DNA from: Phoronis australis
Taxonomy: Eukaryota; Phoronida; Phoronidae
Direction: 5' to 3'
DNA length: 64,000 nucleotides
Assembly: GCA_002633005.1 (NCBI GenBank)
Contig: NMRA01000543.1
Coordinates: forward strand, 87,188 to 151,187
A model generated the notes under the pieces. It had not been told where the DNA came from and ran no database searches. It saw only the letters and a program-made list of their open reading frames with translations. Position numbers and translations under genes: made by a program. Shown one piece after another: positions 25,901 through 35,929 of the stretch (position 1 is its first letter; each line of letters starts with the position of its first letter).

Positions 25901-28900
25901 TTACCCAACCAGACCAAAGAATATTTGAATCATTTCGTACAGGACATTAAGCCACCGGCAAGAAAGAAATCAAAAAGGTTGCTCAGCAACAAAGACACCA
26001 TTCAGGAGAACGTGGTGAAATGCGCTGCAGGGGAGACAACTTACGAAGAAAAACGAAAAAGTCTACTGGAGAAAATCGAACGCGAAGAAACAAAAAGAGT
26101 GGCGATAATGATAGAAAAGCACAGCAGAGAAATGTTAGACTTAATAGCCCAAACTGTAAGTAATGGAAATATTTAATGGGCCCCATGCCTTTTCCCTTTC
26201 AGGAATAATTGAACGACCAGCAGGTGTGATATCAGGTCCGCATTAACAGGCAAAGAGTATACGGTACATCAGTCAATAATTATAAGAGAAAATCATGCGA
26301 AAATCAGAGGATAAGATTTTTGAAAACTCTTTATATTTCTTAGGCAACAGCTACCATCTTTAACTTTTTGCAGTTGGACGTTACGTAAAACCCGTCTTAT
26401 AGTTTTGAATAGAAATGGGTAAGTCCCGATCAAGCTAGCAAACTGACGTGCGTTCAATAGACGCTAGGACCTACGCTAGGACCAAACTAAAACCTAGTCA
26501 AAGTCACGTGCTCTTATTTAAAATGCAAGGCAACATCTCACGTAATCTCGCGAAGTCTTGCTTTTTTACGAGGTCCTAGCGTTACTGAACGGGAGGCAGG
26601 TCTCCACTGCAATTGTTGAAGCTGTAATGTTGAATTATGGGAAAGATTTCTTGCCACTTGTGCCTCGCTAACGTCATGCATTTATGGAACGTAACCCTCC
26701 TGTTTGCGTCTTTACGTGTCGTTATTTTTCACTGTAGGAAAATTCCATGGACACAACGCATCCTGATGTTTCGGTTGTACCTGATGTTCACCCTCCTCAG
26801 TACAGCAAATACGACTTGTATTTTAGCGAGACACTATTCCAAGATATTGACGATCTCGCTGAGGAGGTAGGAAGTCGGCGCTCTAAAAGTTCCAGTGGTG
26901 TGCATTGTCATTGTTACTTTTGATGATATTTTTTAACCACGTCTACTACCGATTTACAGCCTGTGCAACTTTAGGGTTATCCTTGGTTTGATTTTATAAA
27001 CAAACGCGTTGATCAGTTCATATGAGTTCTGATATAAAATCTGTTCACGCAGTCATCTATATGTGTCTGCATTGCTGCCATTTATTAGTATTATTATTTC
27101 ATACACCATATTTTAATAAATTTAAGGACAGATACACAGCCCAGACGAGCTCTCACACTGCGCATGTGCCACGCAAAACGGAAAGGTCCAATTCTACTTA
27201 AAGTGTTCACTTTTGGTATCAAAATGCTTTGAGGAAAAAAGTAACCCGCGTCTGTTTCTCGTAATTAGACATTTTATTCTAAGACTAGGCAAATGTATAT
27301 TTGAGCTTATTGAACGTGATTTGTGCATAGGAAATGAAAGTTCCTCTTCCATTCCAGATTGCTAAATCGGAGCCTACCACTTTCACGGAACTTGTTCACG
27401 ACCTTACCAGTGATTGTGAAAGTGAACTGGAAAAAGCACGGTAAGCATTTTTAGCTAACACACGGCTTACATAGAATCTCCAATAGATACCCTATTGATG
27501 AATGTAAGGGCGATTGTTCGCTACCACGTTTCAAACGAATAGCTGAAAAGTAGTATTTTCTTCTCGGAACCCTGTTGATTTCGCAGTGGTGAAATCGGCA
27601 AGCGAGAGCCTTTTCAAATTCTTAAAATCGCGGATTCATCGACATGGCCTGAAGAATATACATGGCGCTCCAAGGGACTTGACAATTACGAGTAAATGGC
27701 GAAAAGTTTAGTCATGACTTGACGCCATCAGTATGTGAACATTTCTGGTTTATTTTAACACAAATTTTTTTCAAATTATGCTCGAATTGGTAAGTCCTGA
27801 CGGCCCATCTGGAAATGACGGATCAGATAGCAAACTGGCAAATCAATCCAAATATTTAATTTGACCCATTAGCATAAAATGGCGGAAAATAGCAATATCT
27901 AATGTTTATGTATTTTGTCTATTTAGACCTGTCAATACAAATATCAGAGTCAATATAACAGCTTTACCCTTGTTTTATTTTAGAGCCATTTTCCGCTGGA
28001 TAACATGTAAAGATTTAAACAGCATGGACTTCAGTGAAAACACTGATCCGTCCTCGCCACAGGGTTTGCTACAGGGTATTAAGACACGCAAAGAGAGTTA
28101 TCACCAGCTGTTTAAGCGACTCTGCAGGTAGGTTCATTAACTTGGCTGGTTGTGAATGCGATTGATATTTGTGAATATGAAAAATTGCGAACGTTACGTC
28201 ACCTGCAACGTTTTTTTTTTTTGCTTCTAGAAACGCACTAATACCTTTGCGAAAACGTGTCCGCGACTGTCTTAGTTACGACTGGGCTTAAGATCTGTGG
28301 AGAGTTTCGGGAATATTGTTAGTGCCCAATGGACGCGCCTAGACTAGAGAACGCGTACACACAGTCATACAAATTGCCCGAATACTGTGAAACGCGCTCT
28401 GCGGTGTGTGTCATATGAGACATAAATCGTTTTGTGTTTTATACCACATCATTTACTTTAACTAAAACCTTCGCAAATGAAACCATTTTCTTCTCATACA
28501 TCATGCATTTTTAAAATGTCTATCTGTTTATGTTCTCATCTGCATTGGCCATGAAATCACGTATTTGCTTGCATGTAATATTTTTCTTGTTTCTTGTTTC
28601 TAGCTACGTTGGTCTTCACTGTGAAATAATAAAACCTTCGCAAGTGAAACCATTTTCTTCTCATACATCATGCATTTTTAAAATGNTGGCGCTCCAAGGG
28701 ACTTGACAATTTCGAGTAAATGGCGAAAAGTTTAGTCATGACTTGACGCCATCAGTATGTGAACATTTCTGGTTTATTTTAACACGAATTTTTTTCAAAT
28801 TATGCTCGAATTGGTAAGTCCTGGCGACCCATCTGGAAATGACAGATCAGATAGCAAACTGGCAAATCAATCCAAATATTTACTTTAACTCATTAGCATA

Positions 28901-31166
28901 AAATGGCGGAAAATAGCAATCTAATGTTTATGTATTTTGTCTATTTAGACCTGTCAATACAAATATCAGAGTCAATATAACAGCTTTACCCTTGTTTTAT
29001 TTTAGAGCCATTTTCCGGTGGATAACATGTAAAGATTTAAACAGCATGGACTTCAGTGAAAACACTGATCCGTCCTCGCCACAGGGTTTGCTACAGGGGA
29101 TCAAGACACGCAAAGAGAGTTATCACCAGCTGTTTAAGCGACTCTGCAGGTAGGTTCATAAACTTGGCTGGTTGTGAATGCGATTGATATTTGTGAATAT
29201 GAAAAATTGCGAACATTACGTCACCTGCAACGTTTTTTTTTGCTTCTAGAAACGCACCAATACCTTTGCGAAAACGTGTCCGCGACTGTCTTAGTTACGA
29301 CTGGGCTTAGGATCTGTGGAGAGTTTCGGGAATATTGTTAGTGCCCAATGGACGCGCCTAGACTAGAGAACGCGTACACACAGTCATACAAATTGCCCGA
29401 ATACTGTGAAACGCGCTCAGATCAAACTCTGCGGTGTGTGTCATATGAAACATAAATCGTTTTGTGTTTTATACCATATCATTTACTTTAACTAAAACCT
29501 TCGCAAGTGAAACCATTTTCTTTTCATACATCATGCATTTTTAAAATGTCTATCTGTTTATGTTCTCATCTGCATTGGCCATGAAATCACGTATTTGCTT
29601 GCATGTAATATTTTTCTTGTTTCTTGTTTCTAGCTACGTTGGTCTTCACTGTGAAATAATAAAACCTTTGCAAGTGAAACCATTTTCTTCTCATACATCA
29701 TGCATTTTTAAAATGTCTATCTGTTTATGTTCTCATCTGAACTGGCCATAAAATCACGTATTTGCTTGCATGCTATATTTTTCTTGTTTCTTGTTTCTAG
29801 CTACGTTGGTCTTCACTGTGAAATAATACAGGGTCACTCTAAAGGTGTTGGCTACAAGCCAGGTCAGCAACTCAGTAAACGATTCAAGAACTCTTGGACG
29901 GCTGTTAACATTGAAGGACATTGGCGATTCGTGAACTGCCAGTGGGGCTCCAGACACACGAAGACCTCGGCTTATAGGGACTTTGATGCTCAGCTGTCAT
30001 ACAAGCAAGATGAGTTTTACTTTCTCACCGATCCGGAGGAACACATTTATCAGCATTTTCCCATCGATCCGAAATGGCAGCTACTTGAACGTCCTATAAC
30101 GCGAGAAACGTTCATTGGTCTTCCGGTAGTGAAGTCTCCTTTCTTTAATAACCGCTTTCAATTTCCTGAAAGACAGAAGGCTGTACTATACACGGCGCAT
30201 GGCGAGGCGTCGTTCAAAGTTCGACTCCCAGCATACAAAAACCTGTGTGGAAGGTTGAGATCTTTTGACGGCAGCATCAGAAACAGTGCTCTCGAAGGAC
30301 TAGTCATGATCGATATAGAAAATTATGTCGCCAGAGTACGAGCTACGCCACCCGCTATAGGAAGATATACTCTCGATCTCTACGTACAAGACCCTTCATC
30401 CCCTGCCGCATTAGAAACAGCTTGCACATTTCTAATCCGATGCTCTAGCGTAAAAGAAACTCCCACCTATTATCCAGACGCGGCCTATTTTGGCCCTACT
30501 CCACTTTTCTCCGACATGGGCCTTGGTCTGGGACGGGAAAACCCAAACGCTACTTTCGTTACCGATAACGGTGAGCTGCGGCTGCGGTTCGAGATGAAGG
30601 AAAGTCTGAAAATGCGTGAAACGCTCTCGTTTTACAGACCTAAGAAGCGAAATCTGGTAGACTTGGAAAAGTGCACGATTCCAGTTGAAAAACGCAGCCT
30701 GTTTGTTGAATATCTAATTCGATGTCCATCTGCAGGTTGTTTCCTCTTCTCACTATTTGCCGCCCCGGAAAGTGCAGATTCTAAGCTCGATTTCTCCTTC
30801 ACACCAGGTGAATTGCGTTGTGTTTACAGGGCTCTCATCACTTCCAAAAGCACGAAACAAACTCACAATTCTTTCCCGAATTTGTCCCAGAAATGGTGGA
30901 GTGATGCAAAATTAGTGTCCCCGCTCTCTGGAGAGCTGGATATTCGAAGTCATGTGAATTTCAAAGTTGATGTGGCGTCCGCCAATGATGTATGCGTCGT
31001 CATCAACAAATCTTGGAGTCATTTAGAGCGTCATGACAATTTTTGGAGTGGGACACGTTACACTGGAGTCCAACCAGGAAAAGTGAGGCTTTATGCTAAG
31101 TTTGAAGAAAAGGGGACTTATAAGCCTCTTGTTGAATATGTTTTAAATAAAGCCACAGCATTTTAA
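22716..31166 (+). CDS. LIM domain plus KY/hillarin transglutaminase-like protein, 9 exons
   Basis: Exons: 22716-22924, 23368-23533, 24189-24293, 24799-24939, 25943-26155, 26738-26866, 27358-27440, 27984-28127 and 29801-31166, all in phase, giving about 851 aa. There is a second copy of exon eight at 29006-29149. An N-terminal LIM domain spans residues 40-100; all eight ligands fit. A charged coiled-coil-like linker follows, then a KY-type transglutaminase-like core and the long KY C-terminal region. This architecture is that of fly hillarin and worm LTD-1, relatives of vertebrate kyphoscoliosis peptidase, which act at cytoskeletal and muscle structures. The catalytic Cys, His and Asp positions appear to be replaced, so it is probably a scaffold rather than an enzyme. 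The start ATG has A at -3. AATAAA occurs near 31146 and 31717. Confidence 0.88.
23068..23136. repeat. (GT)n microsatellite in LIM-KY intron 1
   Basis: Interrupted GT/GTGC dinucleotide tracts occur, with an N at 23135 marking an unresolved base. Confidence 0.9.
23368..23533 (+). CDS. LIM-KY exon 2 (second zinc half)
   Basis: Acceptor TTTTGTAG and donor CTC|GTAAAC. The exon encodes CKTCGLRLSLKTFYRES and IYCILH, completing the LIM pattern C-x2-C-x18-H-x2-C-x2-C-x2-C-x20-C-x2-H, and then a basic PKQTKVNYG segment. The frame stays open beyond the donor, but this site keeps phase with exon 3. Confidence 0.82.
24189..24293 (+). CDS. LIM-KY exon 3 (Pro/Lys-rich linker)
   Basis: Acceptor CTGTTTTCAG and donor AAA|GTAAGC, 105 nt, phase 0 both sides. 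It encodes VRNSPAKGWQFTPTKPELL and TIPKTPLKCFK. It is low-complexity linker; support is splice quality and phase. A longer frame overlapping it in another register is a shadow. Confidence 0.7.
24799..24939 (+). CDS. LIM-KY exon 4 (acidic helical linker)
   Basis: Acceptor GATTTTCAG and donor ACC|GTGAGT, 141 nt, phase 0. It encodes ILAAQLNLEEHHRAEEDALH followed by KELDGSRAEELNCFQKS. It is strongly charged and likely helical. No homologous domain is recognised. Confidence 0.75.
25943..26155 (+). CDS. LIM-KY exon 5 (coiled-coil-like)
   Basis: Acceptor TTCGTACAG and donor ACT|GTAAGT, 213 nt, phase 0. It encodes a basic PPARKKSKR and then EEKRKSLLEKIEREETKRVA, a charged helix probably forming a coiled coil, ending LDLIAQT. 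Confidence 0.78.
26451..26591. mobile_element. Short TIR element (MITE), family A copy 1
   Basis: It begins CGTTCAATAGACGCTAGGAC and ends GGTCCTAGCGTTACTGAACG, so the ends are near-perfect inverted repeats. Total length is 141 bp. The middle contains CAAAGTCACGTG and TCTCGCGAAGTCTTG. Two more copies are at 40415-40553 and 50694-50822. It lies in the intron upstream of LIM-KY exon 6. Confidence 0.75.
26738..26866 (+). CDS. LIM-KY exon 6
   Basis: Acceptor TTCACTGTAG and donor GAG|GTAGGA, 129 nt, phase 0. It encodes ENSMDTTHPDVSVVPDVHPP and QYSKYDLYFSETLFQDID. The Y-D-x-Y-F block leads into the helices that precede the transglutaminase-like core. Confidence 0.78.
27358..27440 (+). CDS. LIM-KY exon 7 (start of transglutaminase-like core)
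   Basis: Acceptor CCATTCCAG and donor CACG|GTAAGC, 83 nt, phase 2 out. It encodes TTFTELVHDLTSDCESELEK and AR, the L-T-x-(G)-C/S-x-D/E-x-E-K-x-R-A helix that opens KY domains (compare L-T...D-x-E-K-[IL]-R-A-[IL]). Confidence 0.82.
27984..28127 (+). CDS. LIM-KY exon 8, copy A (AIFRW ... LFKRLC)
   Basis: Acceptor TATTTTAG and donor CAG|GTAGGT, 144 nt, phase 2 in and out. It encodes AIFRWITCKDLNSMDFSENT and then LLQGIKTRKESYHQLFKRLC. In active KY relatives the G-x-C-x-G-Y box sits where KESYHQLF is here. Anchored on the shared Tyr and Leu-Phe, the nucleophile Cys position is Lys and no Cys is nearby. Confidence 0.85.
29006..29149 (+). CDS. LIM-KY exon 8, copy B (duplicate)
   Basis: This is a second copy of exon 27984-28127. 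It encodes the same 48 residues, and the base differences I saw are synonymous (CGC/CGG, GGT/GGG, ATT/ATC). Acceptor and donor are intact. Being 144 nt and phase-symmetric, it could be spliced in addition to copy A or instead of it. The copies meet at an N, so one may be an assembly artefact. Confidence 0.5.
29546..29830. repeat. Tandem ~167-bp repeat containing the last-exon acceptor
   Basis: The segment from TCTATCTGTTTATGTTCTCA to the start of the last LIM-KY exon occurs twice in tandem (about 29546-29713 and 29714-29830), with a third copy in duplication copy A near 28519. Each carries a full CTAG acceptor and the first 28 nt of exon 9. Only the last copy at 29801 continues into coding sequence. 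The others run into intron-like sequence and would be decoy acceptors. Confidence 0.8.
29801..31166 (+). CDS. LIM-KY last coding exon (core end and C-terminal region)
   Basis: Acceptor TTGTTTCTAG, then 1366 nt to TAA. It encodes SYVGLHCEIIQGHSKGVGY, then FKNSWTAVNIEGHWRFVNCQ and WGSRH, followed by FYFLTDPEE and HFPIDPKWQLL, which are KY-family hallmarks. The remaining 330 residues are the beta-rich C-terminal region typical of KY proteins. In active relatives the first box reads H-A-W-N-A-V and the second V-D-[ST]-x-W-G. Here the His and the Asp are both Asn. Confidence 0.9.
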
Positions 31167-34100
31167 AATGCACAGCTTCAAAGTCTAACCGGATCACCAA
31201 TTTCGAGCTTGTTGTATAGATTAGAATTTCCACCGAGTACATGATAGAATGAGTATATTTTTTGAAGGTATTTGAGCAGAATAATTGGTTTGGCTTATGC
31301 ATGCGCGCACCCAGGGGGGCTCGGGGGGCCATTTGGCGAAGTGGGCAAAAAAGTCCGCCTCCGAGAAACAAAAAGTCCGAGAAAATGAGACAAAACTCCC
31401 CTAAACAAGCAATTCAAAGTGGTGCCCCCGTGTTTTTTTTTCCACTTTTTTTTTTTAGTCCACCCGCCTTTTTGTTACCAAAAGGTCCACAACGGCAAGA
31501 ATTCGCCGGAGCCCCCCATATTGAAGGCTGGGAGCGCGCATGTTATGTAGACCTACATGTTAAATATACTTGTCTTACTTTATTCTTGTAAAAAGATAAT
31601 CGATAGCCTGGATCCATAACTTTAACCCTAATTAACGCCATCACTTATTATACCCTTTTAAGAATAGCATTGGTGACTGGTGATCTTGTTGCGTTGTAGA
31701 GGAACCTGAGCTTCAAATAAACACATACTCGTTGAAGGCAGCTTTGTTGAAAATTTCTTGGAGATCAGAAATTTGTGATGGCACAACTAACAAAAATATA
31801 GGCCTTTCTTGCAAAGGCTGACTACTACACTCATAGTTCCGTTATCGCCCGTAGCTGCCTGGTAGAGCGCGTGTGCATACAGATTGTTTCAAATAACACT
31901 GTGAAAGGAAAGTTGAAACGCATTTCTGACGACAAGACGTGAAAAACGTCTCTCTAGGCAATTCCTGACATGCAAGGAACTGGCGTTATGAAAACCCGAT
32001 ACTTTTACTCGAGCTGATAGCCCGGGGGCTGGGAGCTAGGTTTTTCAACGAATTCGGACCTTCACGGATTTATGGATGTCTAGCCTATTCTTAGACCGTT
32101 CGTCGACACAAACTGACCAGTTGGTTGCATGAAATTATTTGCGTGCAGAAATAACGTTACGGCGAAATTCAGTTTTCTAGAGATAACATGCATCGTATGA
32201 GTTAGATTTTTCACGTCAGTGAAGGAATGTCGCGTTCATAGACAACACCCTAGACAGGGCGCACGCGCTACTGGAGCTGTATTATGATGTCACATTTTTC
32301 CCATGTATGGGTGCACGGAGGTTGTTACCGACCGGTGGTAATACTAATGAGATAAATATAACAGCTTTCGGCGGTGCAGCGATAGACTGAAGACTGGTTC
32401 GAGTTAATCACTTTATTAATATTGACCGTGCGAATACCTGTTTAGAAGTTGTCGTAAATAACACCCCAATTAACAGATTGACTCAAACAAAATTTCTTGT
32501 GATAATAATAGGCAATAAGATATTCTGAAAAGAACATGTGACTTATATTCGTTACAGACGTCAATGCCAAATTTAACGTGTAAATCTCACATTTCCTCGG
32601 CGCAGTTCCGTAGGGCTTGACCTAGGCTCGGCAAAGCATATTTTTTAAAAGAAATTTTAACTTCTTTCTGACGGTAGTGCGGAAATTAATTCCTTCGACC
32701 TGTCACAAAGCCTGGAGGTTATTCATATTGAAAATGTGCCCGCTGGCAAGTACCAAAAATTACCGTGAGACTCCTTTTTGGGGGTGCCAGGTCTGTTAAT
32801 TCTCACCAACTTTTGCTGGGTGGATTTTTCTATTGGAAGATGCCTTAATTATGCGCCTTTTGTGGAGCTGAGGCCAGTGCAGAGGGCCTTTTGCGGGGCC
32901 GAATTGGAAAATATAGGGACCTATTGGAACATGCGCGAATTCCCAAAAACTTACTGAAAAAGGACTGCCTACTGCAGTTTTTGGTACATACCTGCAATAT
33001 GAGTGACCCCCAGGGACACAAAGACAATAAAAAATGATGCCATGGTCAGAAGCAACGTTTCTGACCTTTTGTTTGTAACAGAGCCACTTGGCATAAGCGG
33101 CCATTGACTTGAAATTGCTGGTGAGCAAAATACTCTATTACGTTACTCCAATTTAACTATGATTATTTCTAGACGGAAAAGGTTTTACCGTTTACCTTTG
33201 TTGTCATAGTCGTCATCATCCGGAAACCTGACGGGCTAGTCAAACATGCTCGCTCGAAAAACAATGACGTTGTGACGCTCAGCCATGAAGCGGGGCTTCG
33301 TTGGCCTCGGTTTAAGCAAGGAATTAAAGGACACATTAACTGAATAGCAGCTCGCAACTGACGTTTAATCAATCACAAGCTTTTCATAAATTCTTGAACG
33401 AAATTCAGCCCTTGATATGGACTCGTTGCGCAGCCTGTCAGAAAGACACAATATATGTAACAAACTTAGAAAATATTTACACTGGTGCACAGTACTAGTT
33501 TAAATTTCAAGATCAATCACAATTAAATTCACAAAAAAATTATACATATAAGAAATACAATAAAATAAAATAAAAGCTACGTGTGTTTTTTAATACTGGA
33601 GTAAATTTAATTACAATACAGGATTAACTGCCTCTTTACCTTTCGCCACTTTGAAAAACAGCGTCCTCTGTTGTTCGACCAGCGGCAAAAATACAGCTAC
33701 CATGCAAAAAAAAACAAATGAGTTAACTTGACGATAATGAACATTATATATGAGCATGTGTGTGTGTGTGCGTGCACAGGCGCGTGTATGTGAGTATGTC
33801 TATATAATATGTACACACTGGTGACCTAAAGCCATGAATATAAGCATAATAAGCAGCTGACTACCCAATGTCCGTTAGCAACTGCTCATGTGATGTCATG
33901 GACATATAGGCCTTATCAGTCTTCCCAAATATACGTGTTTTGGCAATCTTAATCCTTGTTTGAATCCGTAAGCAGAGTTTTGAAACGGTTGCTGATATCG
34001 CCGGTCATTTTGAATGAGGCCCCTAAAGTCGTGACCGTTTCGTTTGGACGGAAATGCACGAAGTAAGACCATACAAGTCAACTACAGTACTTACAGTTAC

Positions 34101-35929
34101 TCTTGACGACATAAAAATGCATTGCATTGTTTACTAATTCAGTTTCAATTAAAATAAATTGTTATATGTTGTGCACTCAACTTTGATGTGCACAGACGTT
34201 TTCAATGAGGTTTTTCACGTAAAACGCTAAGAACTCAGCATCAATTATCTCTCTGTATTTTATTGCTTTGGCCTTACAAAACTTGATCGACCTTGGGACG
34301 TATTGATACATTGTTCAAGCTACTCCTGTAGTCTCAGCTACTCCTGGAGCGCGTGTTTGAGTAAATCTGAACGATGAATATTTTCGAAAATATATCCCAA
34401 AATGCACAAAAAGTGAATTAGTGAAATATGTGTTTTTAAGATACATTTGAAAAAAGAAGCCACTCATTCACTGTTTGATATCATATTGTGAGTACCAACG
34501 TCCGGGTATTCGTTTGATGTTCGTAAGCAGACGAACGTTGGAAACTTCAACGCCAGATGTCGCGGGACTGTGCATAAAAGGAAATGACGGAGATGCGTTC
34601 ATGACGTTAGGGCACTCACGACTTTAGGACATCTGACGGTATATTTATCACACTTTAGTAGGCGATGTTTCGGCCGTGAATGCCAATCCGTTGTATTTTA
34701 AGATGAGTGAACTTCCTACCATGGGGTTAGGAGATCCACAGGCGATTTCGCCGACACTCGGGAATGAATGGTCGTTCGCTTAAACATAAAACAGGCTTGT
34801 TGTCGTACTCGCCGAATTATTCCATTTTAAAGTTATGCTCTGCCATGGGTTTGATTTAACTCTCACTAATATATAGTATTGGTTGAATCGAAAGTTTTCT
34901 TTAATTTGTGCCGAGTTGTTTCAAATGTAGGCCTACATTGCTTTTCGGCAGTAATTTTTTATGGCACCTTCGGTCGTCTTATGCTGCTCCAGTTTGTATG
35001 AGCAAAAGCAACACGCAGAAAAAGGCCTCGGAAATAGTGGGAAGTGGTTACAACAATTATAGATCAACAACAGAATAGTTTTAGTGGTATCGACTAGATT
35101 GGATCAAAATTTCAATTTTGGAAAAATTTGAAATGTAAACAGTAAAATAACAAGAACTTGAAAATTAGACATAACATACTAACTGTGCTGTACGTAATGT
35201 GCCATAAGCCCACGTAGCCGCAGCCAACCACCTTTTGGCATTTAAACATAACGCAGATGGGAGCAACGGGAAAACGCCGTAATGTATCAGTAAATCCGTA
35301 ACAGCGAAATAAAACAACACGTTTTTATAAGAACTCGGTGTATTTTTAAGGGTTTTACATCGATGTTTGATGATTTATTGGTGTTAAACGATGAATTCAA
35401 GCGATAAGCTGACACCACTAAACCGTGTTTTGATCTGCTGAACAGACTGCGTGTGAAACCAATTACGTCATTGGATAATTTCAACACCTCCGTCTGCCGT
35501 CAGGTGTCAGGTAACAACCGAACCTGCCGTTATCGAGTAGAACTACTCCATCTAAATTGATACACAACAGATTGTTTTTTGGCATTCTCCTTTAAGCTTA
35601 CGGTATCGATGCACTGACTGCTGTGCTGGCGACAGCACTGTTGCCGAATATTCCCGTGCGCGTGACCATGATACCGGTCCTGTACAATTTATTTCAACTG
35701 AAAAATGTGAAATTGAAGTGGCGTGGACATGACAGTGATAAGCAGTCATTTTGTTCTATTCTGGGCATCTTGGACCCCAAAACGTAAGCGATGGGATCAG
35801 GGAGTTGAACTGGCGAGCACGAAGTCAGGCATATTTGCGATCGGCTTGGGTTGGCTGCCACTACGGCAATCACGGTTCGTAAGAAACGGAGGAGACGGTT
35901 CAGTAGAGCAGACAACCTACTGGTACGTC
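31167..35929. other. 3' flank of LIM-KY and unannotated region
   Basis: The region 31167-33830 is the 3' flank that is duplicated at 37553-39050. A possible polyadenylation signal AATAAA is at about 31717. About 900 bp (roughly 32170-33080) has no counterpart in the second copy. A (GT)n tract is near 33759-33780. From 33830 to 35929 I see no gene, only short open frames without splice support. Confidence 0.5.
31300..31542. mobile_element. TIR element family B, copy 1, with empty site in the paralogous flank
   Basis: The ends are CATGCGCGCACCCAG and CTGGGAGCGCGCATG, a 15-bp inverted repeat with one mismatch. Flanks repeat TTATG. The duplicated flank at about 37660 reads TTTATGTAAACCTACAT with no insertion. 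Internal sequence has GTCCGAGAAAATGAGACAAA and poly-T. Two partial copies lie at 39310-39437 and 46545-46708. No transposase is present. Confidence 0.7.

Larger units (their letters stand above)
27663..29713. repeat. 1.02-kb tandem duplication covering LIM-KY exon 8
   Basis: 27663-28684 and 28686-29713 are almost identical, starting TGGCGCTCCAAGGGACTTGA and both carrying exon 8 and its flanks. They differ by scattered substitutions and small indels, such as AGATCAA near 29419. A single N at 28685 lies exactly at the junction. This may be a real recent duplication or two haplotypes joined by the assembler. Confidence 0.9.
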
